Positions 7,353-15,694 of a stretch of 64,000 nucleotides of DNA are shown one piece after another. The DNA lies in contig NZ_JARXVT010000002.1 in NCBI RefSeq assembly GCF_029892845.1, positions 62,001 to 126,000 of the forward strand, in the 5' to 3' direction. The position numbers were made by a program, and so were the translations under genes. The notes under the pieces were generated by a model. That model saw nothing but the letters and a program-made list of their open reading frames with translations. It ran no database searches and was not told where the DNA came from. This stretch comes from Aurantimicrobium minutum (GTDB lineage: Bacteria > Actinomycetota > Actinomycetes > Actinomycetales > Microbacteriaceae). Each line of letters begins with the position of its first letter. The stretch's first letter is position 1.

Positions 7353-8431
7353 ACAACATCAGTATTCCGTTACAACCAGACCCTGTAACGTTCCGAAAGG
7401 TCACCGCTATTACTCACACTCCAGAATCTATTCAGCACAAGTCCAAAAGCTCTATTGCTCCACTTCACGTGGCCTACTCCCCCGACTACCTGCAATGGCA
7501 GCTCGGTTCTGGAGATGGTTCCCACCCCACCAACCCCATTCGTGCTGAATTGGCTACGGAGATGCTCGTTGAAGAGCTCGGTAATGCCGTCAGCGTGATT
7601 GATCCTGCAACCGCGGACATGAAGCATGTCCGCGCTGCCATTGAGTCAATCCATGACCTGGATTATGTCTCCGCCGTCATCGATGACGGCGTGAGCGATG
7701 AATGGATACGTAACAAAACCTGGATGGGTCAAACCGCAGCCACAATGTTTGCAGGAACCCAAATGTTGGTCGAGGGCATGATCAATGGTGCTTTCAATGT
7801 GGGCTTCAACCCCCAGGGCGCTAAGCACCATGCTCAATATGCCAACAGCTCTGGGTTCTGCGTGTTCAACGACATGGCATGGGCCGCAGTTGAGTTTCAC
7901 AACGCTGGCTTGAAGCCTCTCTACCTGGACTGGGATATTCATGCTGGCGATGGCGTTCAGCACCTCTTGGAAGGCACCAGCATTCCCACCTTAAGCATCC
8001 ACAACCACTCGATCTACCCTGGTGATCCAGAAACCATCAATCGTGAGTTGTCCCGTGCGGGTAAGAACCACTCTGCCCACGATGAAGAACGCCACATATA
8101 TAACTGGGGCATTAACAATGGTGCTGGGGACGAAGTACTGCTTGAGCTCCTCAATGACGAGATTGAAGAAGTAGTTAAGCGCTACAAGCCTGACGTGATC
8201 CTTCTTGCAGCAGGTGCAGATGGACACGGCGGGACAAGCAACCTCGGTTCATCCAACAACTACACCTATGAGGGCTTCACCCAGGCAGCCAAGAAGGTTG
8301 CTGAGTGGGCTAACGCCTACTCCCAAGGCCGAGTCCTTATCGGAGGAGCCGGTGGCTACCAGCCTCTCGACCACACGCCCAGAATCTGGGCAAATGTGGT
8401 CAAGACAATCTTTAGAGAAATAGGGCAGTGA
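7334..8431 (+). CDS. histone deacetylase / acetoin-utilisation family amidohydrolase
   Basis: 365 residues with the arginase/deacetylase fold motifs: H-H-A near 165-167, G-F-C-V-F-N-D at 174-180, D-W-D-I-H-A-G-D-G at 199-207 (zinc ligands Asp and His), A-A-G-A-D-G-H and a late G-G-A-G-G-Y (catalytic Tyr). Bacterial members remove acetyl or acyl groups from lysines or polyamines. The ATG at 7334 lacks a ribosome-binding site and overlaps a tiny ORF. Recognisable homology begins near residue 43, so a later start is possible. The gene ends next to the convergent restriction operon. Confidence 0.85.
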   Translation: MDQSGINNISIPLQPDPVTFRKVTAITHTPESIQHKSKSSIAPLHVAYSPDYLQWQLGSGDGSHPTNPIRAELATEMLVEELGNAVSVIDPATADMKHVRAAIESIHDLDYVSAVIDDGVSDEWIRNKTWMGQTAATMFAGTQMLVEGMINGAFNVGFNPQGAKHHAQYANSSGFCVFNDMAWAAVEFHNAGLKPLYLDWDIHAGDGVQHLLEGTSIPTLSIHNHSIYPGDPETINRELSRAGKNHSAHDEERHIYNWGINNGAGDEVLLELLNDEIEEVVKRYKPDVILLAAGADGHGGTSNLGSSNNYTYEGFTQAAKKVAEWANAYSQGRVLIGGAGGYQPLDHTPRIWANVVKTIFREIGQ

Positions 8432-10612
8432 CTACTCTTCAATTAGCTCGTCAGATTCTGAAGAACCAAACTCTGAAGCTACTTGAAGTGACTCAAAATA
8501 GGTCTCCCTAAGATCGATGAAAGATCGATCTCCCTCAGGATCTACTAGCCAGAACCACCAGCCCGCTTCTGAGGAAGACCCAGTCACTGCTTTTGCAGCG
8601 GCACTGAGAGTTTCAAATCTTTTGCCATCAACGAAAATTCCACCGTCCTCGCTGATCTGAGCCTCTCTGCCGAAATGGGAAGAGACACGAGCGCGGATAA
8701 CGGTGCCAGGCGAGATCAATCCAGCGTTAACAAGGTCAGCAACTTTGATTGAGTAGATTGTTTTTTCTCGCTTTCCAACAATCTCACCCTTATGGCCAGC
8801 TGGAACTGGCCAAATTCTGAGAATGTCGTTAGCGAGTGAAGTGGTTCTTTCATGAACATCGTTAGCCGTCCAATCAGAGACACCGTTGTTGATTACATCT
8901 TGAGTGGTCAACAATGTCGCAGAGGCAATAAAAGATTCTCGTTTTCCATTTTCACCAAGCCAAGGCCCATTAGAAACTTTGCTATTAAGTGTTTGTGTAA
9001 GCAGAACTAGATTTCCAAGGGTGTGAACAAGGTCATCGCGGTGTACCCCGTATTCATCAACTTCATCTTCATCCCAGTTCGCTCGCCAATCCTGAGGGAT
9101 TACGTGCTCAATGGAGCAGAAGCCTCTAATCATTGGCTGTTCGCTAGCTGGATTTTTTCCTGAAACCGTAAACCATCCCCGTCGTTCATCCTCAATTGCT
9201 TCAAGAATCATTCGCAGACGAGCTCGGGCCATTCTATTATATATGGGAGACGTAAGAAGCTCATTCTTTAATTCTTCATCGCCAGGCCAATAGGAATTGA
9301 CGCTCGTTTGACGGGCAAAGAAAGCTTCTGCGATAACACCAGCATCATCACGTGAATGAGATGCAAGCTCATTAAGTAAGTCAACAATGACTTTGTTGTA
9401 GTTATTGGTTGAAGCGCGGACGATTGTTCTTCTTACGAGCCAGCTTTCAACCGTAACTAAAACTTTGTCGAGTTGGACTTGAGGAATTTCTGATTTTTCA
9501 GGATCTACAAGCCATAACAAAATTGGTCGCACTACTTGCGAGTCCATAGAGAGCGTTCTATATACAAATAGTTCTAAACGAGAAAGCGATCCAGAAGGGT
9601 TTGATGCAGCATCAGAGAAGTTTTTATAAAGTTCAGATGACTTGTGAAGGGTTGGTAATAAGTCTTCAACCGGAAGTTCGCTGTCTGTTACAAACCTTTT
9701 GAACTGTCCAAATACTTCTCTAGCTGGAACATCTACCAAGGTTTGGGCAATTAACCATTGGGTTAGAAATAACGAACTTCGTGTGTAATTGATGCGACCG
9801 GCTGAAACTTCTTTTTCCCAAAAAGGAGTTTCAAACTGTTGCCAGTATTGGTGGTAGGCAGCTTCCGCACCTTTTGGTGTTGTTTCTAGACGCTGAAATA
9901 CAAAATTCTTGATGAGGTCTGCTGCCGTAAGGGGGGTTCCTCGCGCATTTAGGGTTTCGAAAATCTCCTGAGCGTCTTCATCAGCGAGCAGATCGATAAC
10001 TACGATTTGCAAAAGTGTCCTGATGGTCAAAACCAGAGCATTTGCTCGAACTTCTAAAGTGTCGTCCGTTCCGAGCCAATCATTGATTTGTCCGTAGAAG
10101 AATGAATGAGCTTCCACCATTCTGCTATTGACATTGCTCAATGAGGAATAATCAATTGGCAGCTCAGCAGACATCACTTCATTGAATGCAGCTCTGTCAC
10201 GATTAGTCGGCCAAACCTTGAATTTTTCTTCGGGTTCTTGGGTGAAATATTCAGCGTTTTCCACCAAGGCTTCCAACTGCTTTGCAATGGCTTCAAAACC
10301 TTTAACTTGAACGCTGGCATGGGCGGCATCGATAAGCAGTTGGAGGGTAGTTAACCGCTGTTGACCATCAATGACAGTTCGAACAGCCAAGTTGCCAATT
10401 ACTGAAGGCTGCTGTTGAAGGACAACTGCACCCAGGAAGTGTGGAACGGGTTGCTGACCGAGCACAACCTTGTCAGCTACCCGCTTTACGTCTTCCCACA
10501 AAGGTGCCCACTGACCCTCTTTCGACCACACATAGGGCCGCTGAAAAAGGGGCACCAACAGCCTTTGTGGGGTGAAAAAGATGTCATGAGGAGTTCTTAC
10601 ATCAGTAAGCAT
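8432..10612 (-). CDS. GmrSD-like nuclease (DUF262 + DUF1524) with C-terminal RAMA-like domain
   Basis: About 726 residues. The N-terminal DUF262 domain has the D-G-Q-Q-R-L-T-T motif (82-89), which in GmrS-like proteins couples nucleotide binding to restriction. A DUF1524 HNH-like nuclease region follows, with S-I-E-H-V-I-P-Q and H-T-L-G-N-L-V-L-L motifs. The last ~90 residues (L-V-N-A-G-L-I, D-G-G-I-F-V-D-G, L-S-A-A-A-K-A-V-T-G, W-W-F-W) resemble the RAMA domain found in enzymes that read or act beside adenine methylation. The ATG at 10612 is preferred over the TTG at 10618. It is the last gene of the methylase/helicase operon, 44 bp behind the helicase. Modification-dependent restriction is the likely role. 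Confidence 0.82.
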   Translation of the reverse strand: MLTDVRTPHDIFFTPQRLLVPLFQRPYVWSKEGQWAPLWEDVKRVADKVVLGQQPVPHFLGAVVLQQQPSVIGNLAVRTVIDGQQRLTTLQLLIDAAHASVQVKGFEAIAKQLEALVENAEYFTQEPEEKFKVWPTNRDRAAFNEVMSAELPIDYSSLSNVNSRMVEAHSFFYGQINDWLGTDDTLEVRANALVLTIRTLLQIVVIDLLADEDAQEIFETLNARGTPLTAADLIKNFVFQRLETTPKGAEAAYHQYWQQFETPFWEKEVSAGRINYTRSSLFLTQWLIAQTLVDVPAREVFGQFKRFVTDSELPVEDLLPTLHKSSELYKNFSDAASNPSGSLSRLELFVYRTLSMDSQVVRPILLWLVDPEKSEIPQVQLDKVLVTVESWLVRRTIVRASTNNYNKVIVDLLNELASHSRDDAGVIAEAFFARQTSVNSYWPGDEELKNELLTSPIYNRMARARLRMILEAIEDERRGWFTVSGKNPASEQPMIRGFCSIEHVIPQDWRANWDEDEVDEYGVHRDDLVHTLGNLVLLTQTLNSKVSNGPWLGENGKRESFIASATLLTTQDVINNGVSDWTANDVHERTTSLANDILRIWPVPAGHKGEIVGKREKTIYSIKVADLVNAGLISPGTVIRARVSSHFGREAQISEDGGIFVDGKRFETLSAAAKAVTGSSSEAGWWFWLVDPEGDRSFIDLRETYFESLQVASEFGSSESDELIEE

Positions 10613-10656
10613 AAGCAAAACCTAATTTCAGTCGAATCAGCTCTCATACAAGCTGA

Positions 10657-13203
10657 CTAATTTGCCTCTACTGCAATGACAGTGTCATAGAGACCGTATT
10701 GACGCAGTCCGTCATGGGATTCGATACCCGTATATGAAAGAGAAGCATCTTCATAACGGCGGAAAGCGAACACAGCATTGTTCATGTGTGCTGAGTTAAA
10801 CACTCCTAATGTCACAAGAAGATTGAAATCTTCGACAGTGAGACCTGTGACTGTTTTGAATAGATCAGGCTCCAACTTAGTAATGACGTCTTGAAGAGTA
10901 TTTTCACGAAAATCAGTCAAATACATAAATGCAGGGATTCGTGTAGCAAATTTGATCAATTTTTCTTGAATCAATTTACGGTTTGACTTATATTCCTTCT
11001 CTTCTGCAGAGAGTTCCTTCTTTTCCTTATCTGTAAGGGAATCGCCCTCTTTGGCTTTAGTGGCCTTCACCTTTTCACTCTGGTTGATCACGGTTTCGAT
11101 GATGTTGTCACCGAGTGATCTGAAGCCCTCAATGTTTTGAATTGCTTCAAGTGCCTTTGCATTAGACAAGATCTTCTTCAAAGTTGCGTTGTCGACATTG
11201 ACCAACAAAGCAGACTCCCATTTACGGGCGAGCAAAGTGGCAGAAGTTCCAGCCATAGCCATATCTAAAACACCACCTGCGTCGATCTGGGTCATATGTG
11301 ACCCGTCGTAAGCAAGAACGGGAAGGAATTCAATCAATTCCTTGACTGAGACTTCTGGATTTGGTTCTTGTGGTGCCAGTCCAATTCCGTAATCAGAGAT
11401 CTGTCGAAGTGCACGAGTCGGTGCGAAGTCGAAAACAAAACAAACAGGTTTTTTAATTTCTTCAAGGTTGGGATCATCACCGTTGGGGTTATTTATTGAC
11501 CAAGAGGACTGAACCCGGAAAGCAGCTTGGAAATATGATTCTGGAGACTTTAAGTTTCTCAGCATCAGGATTGAAGACCACTGCGGAACTGTAACTCCGG
11601 TTGTCAACTTTCCACATGACAAAGTAATAGTCTTCGAGTCGTTGCCACTTCCGATGGCTTTACGCACAGGAGGAAGCGCTTCAAGGCCAATACCTGCTTT
11701 GGTTCCTGAAACATTCAGGACGGTATAACCATGCCAAAACACATTGTGATTTTCTGAAAGTAGATTCGCCATTGCATCGCACGCTGCAACATCTGGCATA
11801 AACCAGAATGAATGTTGCAGGTATGGAAGCAACCTGACATCAGAGTATGGGAATGGTGGTTTCTTACTTCCTTGCTGGAGGTTCTCTGCAATGTGTGGGG
11901 TATAGGAACCTCGAATAATTTCAAGCCACTTTTGAACTTCGGTCTTATATTTGAACTCTGCTTGGTCACCCTTTCCGCTCGCCTTGAAGAATTCGTTGAG
12001 ATCAAACTCATCAAACTCCCCCTGGCTAGCGATGGAGAGTACTTCATCAGGCATTTGATAGGTGAACAAGCGCATCTCAGGAAGTGATGCGTAAGGGTTG
12101 AGCTTGTCGGGGTGTTTCTCCGAAAACTTTTTCTTTGCTTTTTGTTCGTCTGTGTAAGTCCAGTTAAAGATTTGCTCTTCTATGAATTCGCCAGAGGAAA
12201 GAGCCCTGAAGGGAGTTCCTGAAAGATAGAGATAGGCACGCGTAGTGATGGGGAGGAAGTCTGCTTCTTTTCCACCCAGTTCTTCGAGTTCTTCCTCAAA
12301 AGTTTCTTGGTCATCGCCATACTCTTGCTTAAGCTCTGCCTTCACAACTGTTGCTTCTTCACCTTCGAAGAGCTCCTTGGCGCTGTCCCTCCAAGCACCA
12401 AAGTGATATTCATCGAATACAACTAGGTCCCACTTTGTTTCGTGGATCCAGTTGTTTTTTGGCTTCATCAGGCCAGTTTCTTTATCTTTTCCAAGTAGGT
12501 CTTGAAAAGATCCAAAGTAAACGACGGGGCGTTGTGGGTCTGCTTGTGTTGGGTCCTGCCCTACATTTTTTGAGAAGTACTGCCAGTCGTCAAAATCTTT
12601 GTGATTTTCTAGATCCGCTTGCCACGCATCTTCAACTGCAGGCTTGAATGTGAGAACAAGAATTTTCCTTGCACCGATCTTTTCGGCAAGTTTGTAAGTT
12701 GTGAATGTCTTTCCAAAACGCATTTTTGCGTTCCACAAAAATCTAGGGACTGCATTCATGTTTTCAGCCCACACTGAATTGAAATACGCGTGGGTTGCAT
12801 CGACAGCTTGTGCTTGCTCTTCTCGCATGTCAAAAGTGAGGTGATGGGTGCCAGTGAGCTTGACACCTTCTCGGAGCTCTGTAATCGCAGTCTTGACGTC
12901 TTCAACAGAACAGCGCATCCACTCCAGCTGAACGTTTTCAAAGCCTTTTCTCTTCAGATGTGCACGAACATCATGATCTGTGAAAAGGGAGCCATCTCGA
13001 CGCTCTCCCAGCTCATCTATTTCAATCGTGTAGTTCTGGATTGCTGCAGTCTTGGTCTGCTGTTCTACACGAGTCTTTACGTCTTGAGTGGTTTGACCAA
13101 CTTTGATCTGGCCCTTATGGTGCTCGTCTTGGATTGTGTAACCGTAGATACGAAGGCGAGATTCGACTTTCTCGGGGAAAAGTTCAAGCTCAGTTTTACT
13201 CAT
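10657..13203 (-). CDS. GIY-YIG-like nuclease / DEAD-like helicase restriction protein
   Basis: 848 residues. The N-terminus looks like a GIY-YIG nuclease: Y-G-Y-T-I at 20-24, I-K-V-G-Q-T at 33-38 and Arg45. An SF2 helicase core follows, with Walker A-like M-R-F-G-K-T at 161-166, D-E-Y-H box at 264-267 and L-S-G-T-P-F motif III. A Lys/Glu-rich coiled segment lies near 700-750. The start overlaps the methylase stop by 8 bp, so the helicase and methylase genes are coupled. The protein probably translocates on and cuts DNA lacking the partner methylation. Confidence 0.82.
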   Translation of the reverse strand: MSKTELELFPEKVESRLRIYGYTIQDEHHKGQIKVGQTTQDVKTRVEQQTKTAAIQNYTIEIDELGERRDGSLFTDHDVRAHLKRKGFENVQLEWMRCSVEDVKTAITELREGVKLTGTHHLTFDMREEQAQAVDATHAYFNSVWAENMNAVPRFLWNAKMRFGKTFTTYKLAEKIGARKILVLTFKPAVEDAWQADLENHKDFDDWQYFSKNVGQDPTQADPQRPVVYFGSFQDLLGKDKETGLMKPKNNWIHETKWDLVVFDEYHFGAWRDSAKELFEGEEATVVKAELKQEYGDDQETFEEELEELGGKEADFLPITTRAYLYLSGTPFRALSSGEFIEEQIFNWTYTDEQKAKKKFSEKHPDKLNPYASLPEMRLFTYQMPDEVLSIASQGEFDEFDLNEFFKASGKGDQAEFKYKTEVQKWLEIIRGSYTPHIAENLQQGSKKPPFPYSDVRLLPYLQHSFWFMPDVAACDAMANLLSENHNVFWHGYTVLNVSGTKAGIGLEALPPVRKAIGSGNDSKTITLSCGKLTTGVTVPQWSSILMLRNLKSPESYFQAAFRVQSSWSINNPNGDDPNLEEIKKPVCFVFDFAPTRALRQISDYGIGLAPQEPNPEVSVKELIEFLPVLAYDGSHMTQIDAGGVLDMAMAGTSATLLARKWESALLVNVDNATLKKILSNAKALEAIQNIEGFRSLGDNIIETVINQSEKVKATKAKEGDSLTDKEKKELSAEEKEYKSNRKLIQEKLIKFATRIPAFMYLTDFRENTLQDVITKLEPDLFKTVTGLTVEDFNLLVTLGVFNSAHMNNAVFAFRRYEDASLSYTGIESHDGLRQYGLYDTVIAVEAN

Positions 13204-14845
13204 TGTCCAACTCCATCGGGCGAATGAGTGCCTCTATAAACTCGATCTCATCCTTTGATAAATCGAATTTTTTATAAAGAATATCATCAGTCCATTTAAT
13301 CTCGAGTGGGACATCAGGCACAAAACTAAAGCGGTTACTGTATATGTCTTGAGTATTTTTGCGAAGAGAAACTAAAAATCTAACAAACCTTGTCCGTAAA
13401 TAATTATCATAATTTTTTGCGCTTAAGACGTCTTCAAATTGACCAGCTATAAGGTATGTTTCCGTGCATGCGGAGTAATCAGGTGCAACGATAGGTGAGT
13501 TGTATATCTGGTGAGGGGGTGAACCAGCCATTCCATATGCGCGCCCAATATAAACGTTGTGTCTTTGAACCCAAGCTGAATTTTTTGGAATTGCAGCCTT
13601 AGAGATAAATGAACTACCTCCATTCTCAAAGAGAATTATTGGGTCAGGAATTCCTTTCGGATTTGAACTACCTTTGAAGTTTGTTCGAAGACCAAATGGT
13701 TGAATGGGTGAAAAACGGGTGCTTAAGTTACCCCATCCAAGTTCTTCTGACTTTTGTAGAACTTTTTCAACGATTGGGATTGCTTCATTTCTTCTAACGA
13801 GGATGTCATACGCATTCAAAAAACGAGACTGAATTGGCGCAGTTAATTCTTTACCGATAATCGTTCCGACATCACATTTGCCTTTCCACGAGGCGTCCCA
13901 AAGGAAATATGAAACCCCACCTTCGATACGCGTGCCTGGAAAGACTTCAGAAGGGTCAGGGAAATCAATCAAAACTCGTAACCGGCGATCAGACAACATT
14001 TGAGCCCGAAAATCGTCAAGTCCTCTGCCGCCTGCAAACCAGCGGGACGGAGTAACCATGGTTATGAAATGAGGATCAAGTGACTTTGCGGCATCCACGA
14101 ATTTTTGATAGATAGGCATAGCAAAACCTCCAACGGAATCGCCGCCGCTTTGCCCAAGTTGATAGGGAGGGTTGCCAATAACAACGTCAAATTTCACTTC
14201 AGCTCCGAATTCTTTCTTCAGTAAGTCGTTAGGATTTTCAGTATGAAGAAATGGGTATGCGTAAGATTCCATTGACTCACGGTCATAATCACGCTGATTC
14301 GCTGCGCAATATTTACATTTACCGTCAATAGTGGTTGTTTCTTCAACCCCATCTGCATTGACAACAATGATCTTGTCTTTACCGCCAACCCACGTGTGTT
14401 CTGTTCTCTCAAACCAGATATTTCCATCTGGATTATCAAAGGCAGTAGCGATGGAATGTTCACCATTAGCCCATTTAGAGCAATACACACTTCTTCTAGC
14501 TAGGAGCGCTGTCAACTGAGTAATTCCTATGCCAAAAACCTGTTTGGTCAGAATGTGATTTACACGTTCTTGAAGGTCAGGAATCTCTTTGGCAAGACCG
14601 TGTGTGAGTCGCTCAGTAATTTCTCGGAGAAATACACCTGACTTAGTAAAGGGGTCCAGAAAGGTGACAGAACTGTCTTCCCAGATGTTTGCTCCGCCAT
14701 TTGAGTTAGCCCAAGTTTCCTCAAGCGTGTCCAGCATTCGGTTGGCGAACTCTGGTGGCGTGAATACTTCATCGTTAGAGAGATTCGCAATGCTGGTTAG
14801 GACGTCTGGGTTTCCCCGACGGAACTTAAATTCTGCTTGAGTCAA
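13196..14845 (-). CDS. Eco57I-type N6-adenine DNA methyltransferase
   Basis: 549 residues. The catalytic motif N-P-P-Y lies at 225-228 within V-V-I-G-N-P-P-Y-Q-L-G. The SAM-binding motif I is unusual (D-P-F-T-K-S-G at 64-70). A C-x2-C pair near 177-180 may be part of a zinc knuckle. The C-terminal half should hold target recognition. The TTG start overlaps the preceding methylase-like gene (TTGA, 4 bp) and has GGGG upstream. With the small methylase subunit it probably protects host DNA. The strand is AT-richer than the core genes, which suggests transfer. Confidence 0.85.
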   Translation of the reverse strand: MTQAEFKFRRGNPDVLTSIANLSNDEVFTPPEFANRMLDTLEETWANSNGGANIWEDSSVTFLDPFTKSGVFLREITERLTHGLAKEIPDLQERVNHILTKQVFGIGITQLTALLARRSVYCSKWANGEHSIATAFDNPDGNIWFERTEHTWVGGKDKIIVVNADGVEETTTIDGKCKYCAANQRDYDRESMESYAYPFLHTENPNDLLKKEFGAEVKFDVVIGNPPYQLGQSGGDSVGGFAMPIYQKFVDAAKSLDPHFITMVTPSRWFAGGRGLDDFRAQMLSDRRLRVLIDFPDPSEVFPGTRIEGGVSYFLWDASWKGKCDVGTIIGKELTAPIQSRFLNAYDILVRRNEAIPIVEKVLQKSEELGWGNLSTRFSPIQPFGLRTNFKGSSNPKGIPDPIILFENGGSSFISKAAIPKNSAWVQRHNVYIGRAYGMAGSPPHQIYNSPIVAPDYSACTETYLIAGQFEDVLSAKNYDNYLRTRFVRFLVSLRKNTQDIYSNRFSFVPDVPLEIKWTDDILYKKFDLSKDEIEFIEALIRPMELDNE

Positions 14846-15459
14846 TTCCCCAACTCCTCAATGCTCATGGGTGGATAAGTCTGGATTGGTGTGAAGATCT
14901 CGTGCTCTTCAAAGTTTTCAAAAAGCGAACCTTCAACAGAAGACCGTTGAGTCAAACTGTCGAATCGGAAATCACGACGTTGAAACTTCCCCTTGGTTAA
15001 GTAAGCCCATTCGGGAAAGACCAGGGGCTCTCCGGCTGGATGAGTCATGCTGAGGGCATCCCCTTGCAAGATATTTACTTCAAGCACATTTGACGCTGCT
15101 TTATACAAGTCAGACTCTTTGGCGATTTTCAGCGTTGAGGAAAAAACCTCTAGCAGATTTTCGCGGCACTCGATTGTGTTGTCTTCTAACAGTTCGATTC
15201 CATAAATGCACATCAGCCCAAGGAGTGCGTGGTGGCGCTTTTCGAAATCGTTCTTTTCGTATTTCGTCTCAACCGTGCTGAGTTTGCGTTTAAGAACTGC
15301 AACTAAAAAGTTCCCTGAGCCGCATGCAGGCTCTAGAAAGCGAGAATCAATGCGCTCGGACTCGTGCTTAACGAGGTCGAGCATGTCTTCGACCATCCAT
15401 TGAGGCGTGAAGACTTCACCATGGTCTGCAACACGTTGCTTAGATTTTACTAAGTCCAT
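14842..15459 (-). CDS. small methylase-like subunit without NPPY motif
   Basis: About 205 residues from the ATG at 15459, which has GGAGG and GAGGGG just upstream. The frame runs to 15531, but sequence typical of HsdM-like proteins starts here (K-S-K-Q-R-V-A-D-H-G-E-V-F-T-P). It has a classic SAM-binding motif F-L-E-P-A-C-G-S-G-N-F near 41-51 and G-D-A-L, but no N-P-P-Y. The expected place carries F-P-E-W-A-Y-L instead. It is probably a partner of the downstream NPPY methylase. First gene of the four-gene operon. Confidence 0.78.
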   Translation of the reverse strand: MDLVKSKQRVADHGEVFTPQWMVEDMLDLVKHESERIDSRFLEPACGSGNFLVAVLKRKLSTVETKYEKNDFEKRHHALLGLMCIYGIELLEDNTIECRENLLEVFSSTLKIAKESDLYKAASNVLEVNILQGDALSMTHPAGEPLVFPEWAYLTKGKFQRRDFRFDSLTQRSSVEGSLFENFEEHEIFTPIQTYPPMSIEELGN

Positions 15460-15651
15460 ATTCCCCTCGCCTCCAGGAATAAGGTTATCGGCTACTACGG
15501 ACATCCCCAGTGGGATTTCATGTCTGGACATTATTCGAATGAATAATTGAAGTTCAAAACCAAGCTCAATCTAGCCAGGTCACACCTCACTGCTGAGATA
15601 AGTTGAAGATGTAATAGCGGCGCGCGTGAGGGGCTTTCCCAAGCATTGAGC

Positions 15652-15688
15652 TTGAGAGGATGCCCGCCAAACAGCTTTAATGGGGGAA
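15652..15688 (+). promoter_or_regulatory. promoter and ribosome-binding site of the sigma-4-like gene
   Basis: TTGAGA (15652-15657) lies 18 bp before TTTAAT (15676-15681). The ribosome-binding element GGGGGAA (15682-15688) follows directly, and the GTG start at 15695 is 6 nt later. The mRNA leader would be very short. The divergent methylase operon starts about 200 bp to the left. Confidence 0.5.
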
Positions 15689-15694
15689 TCTACG

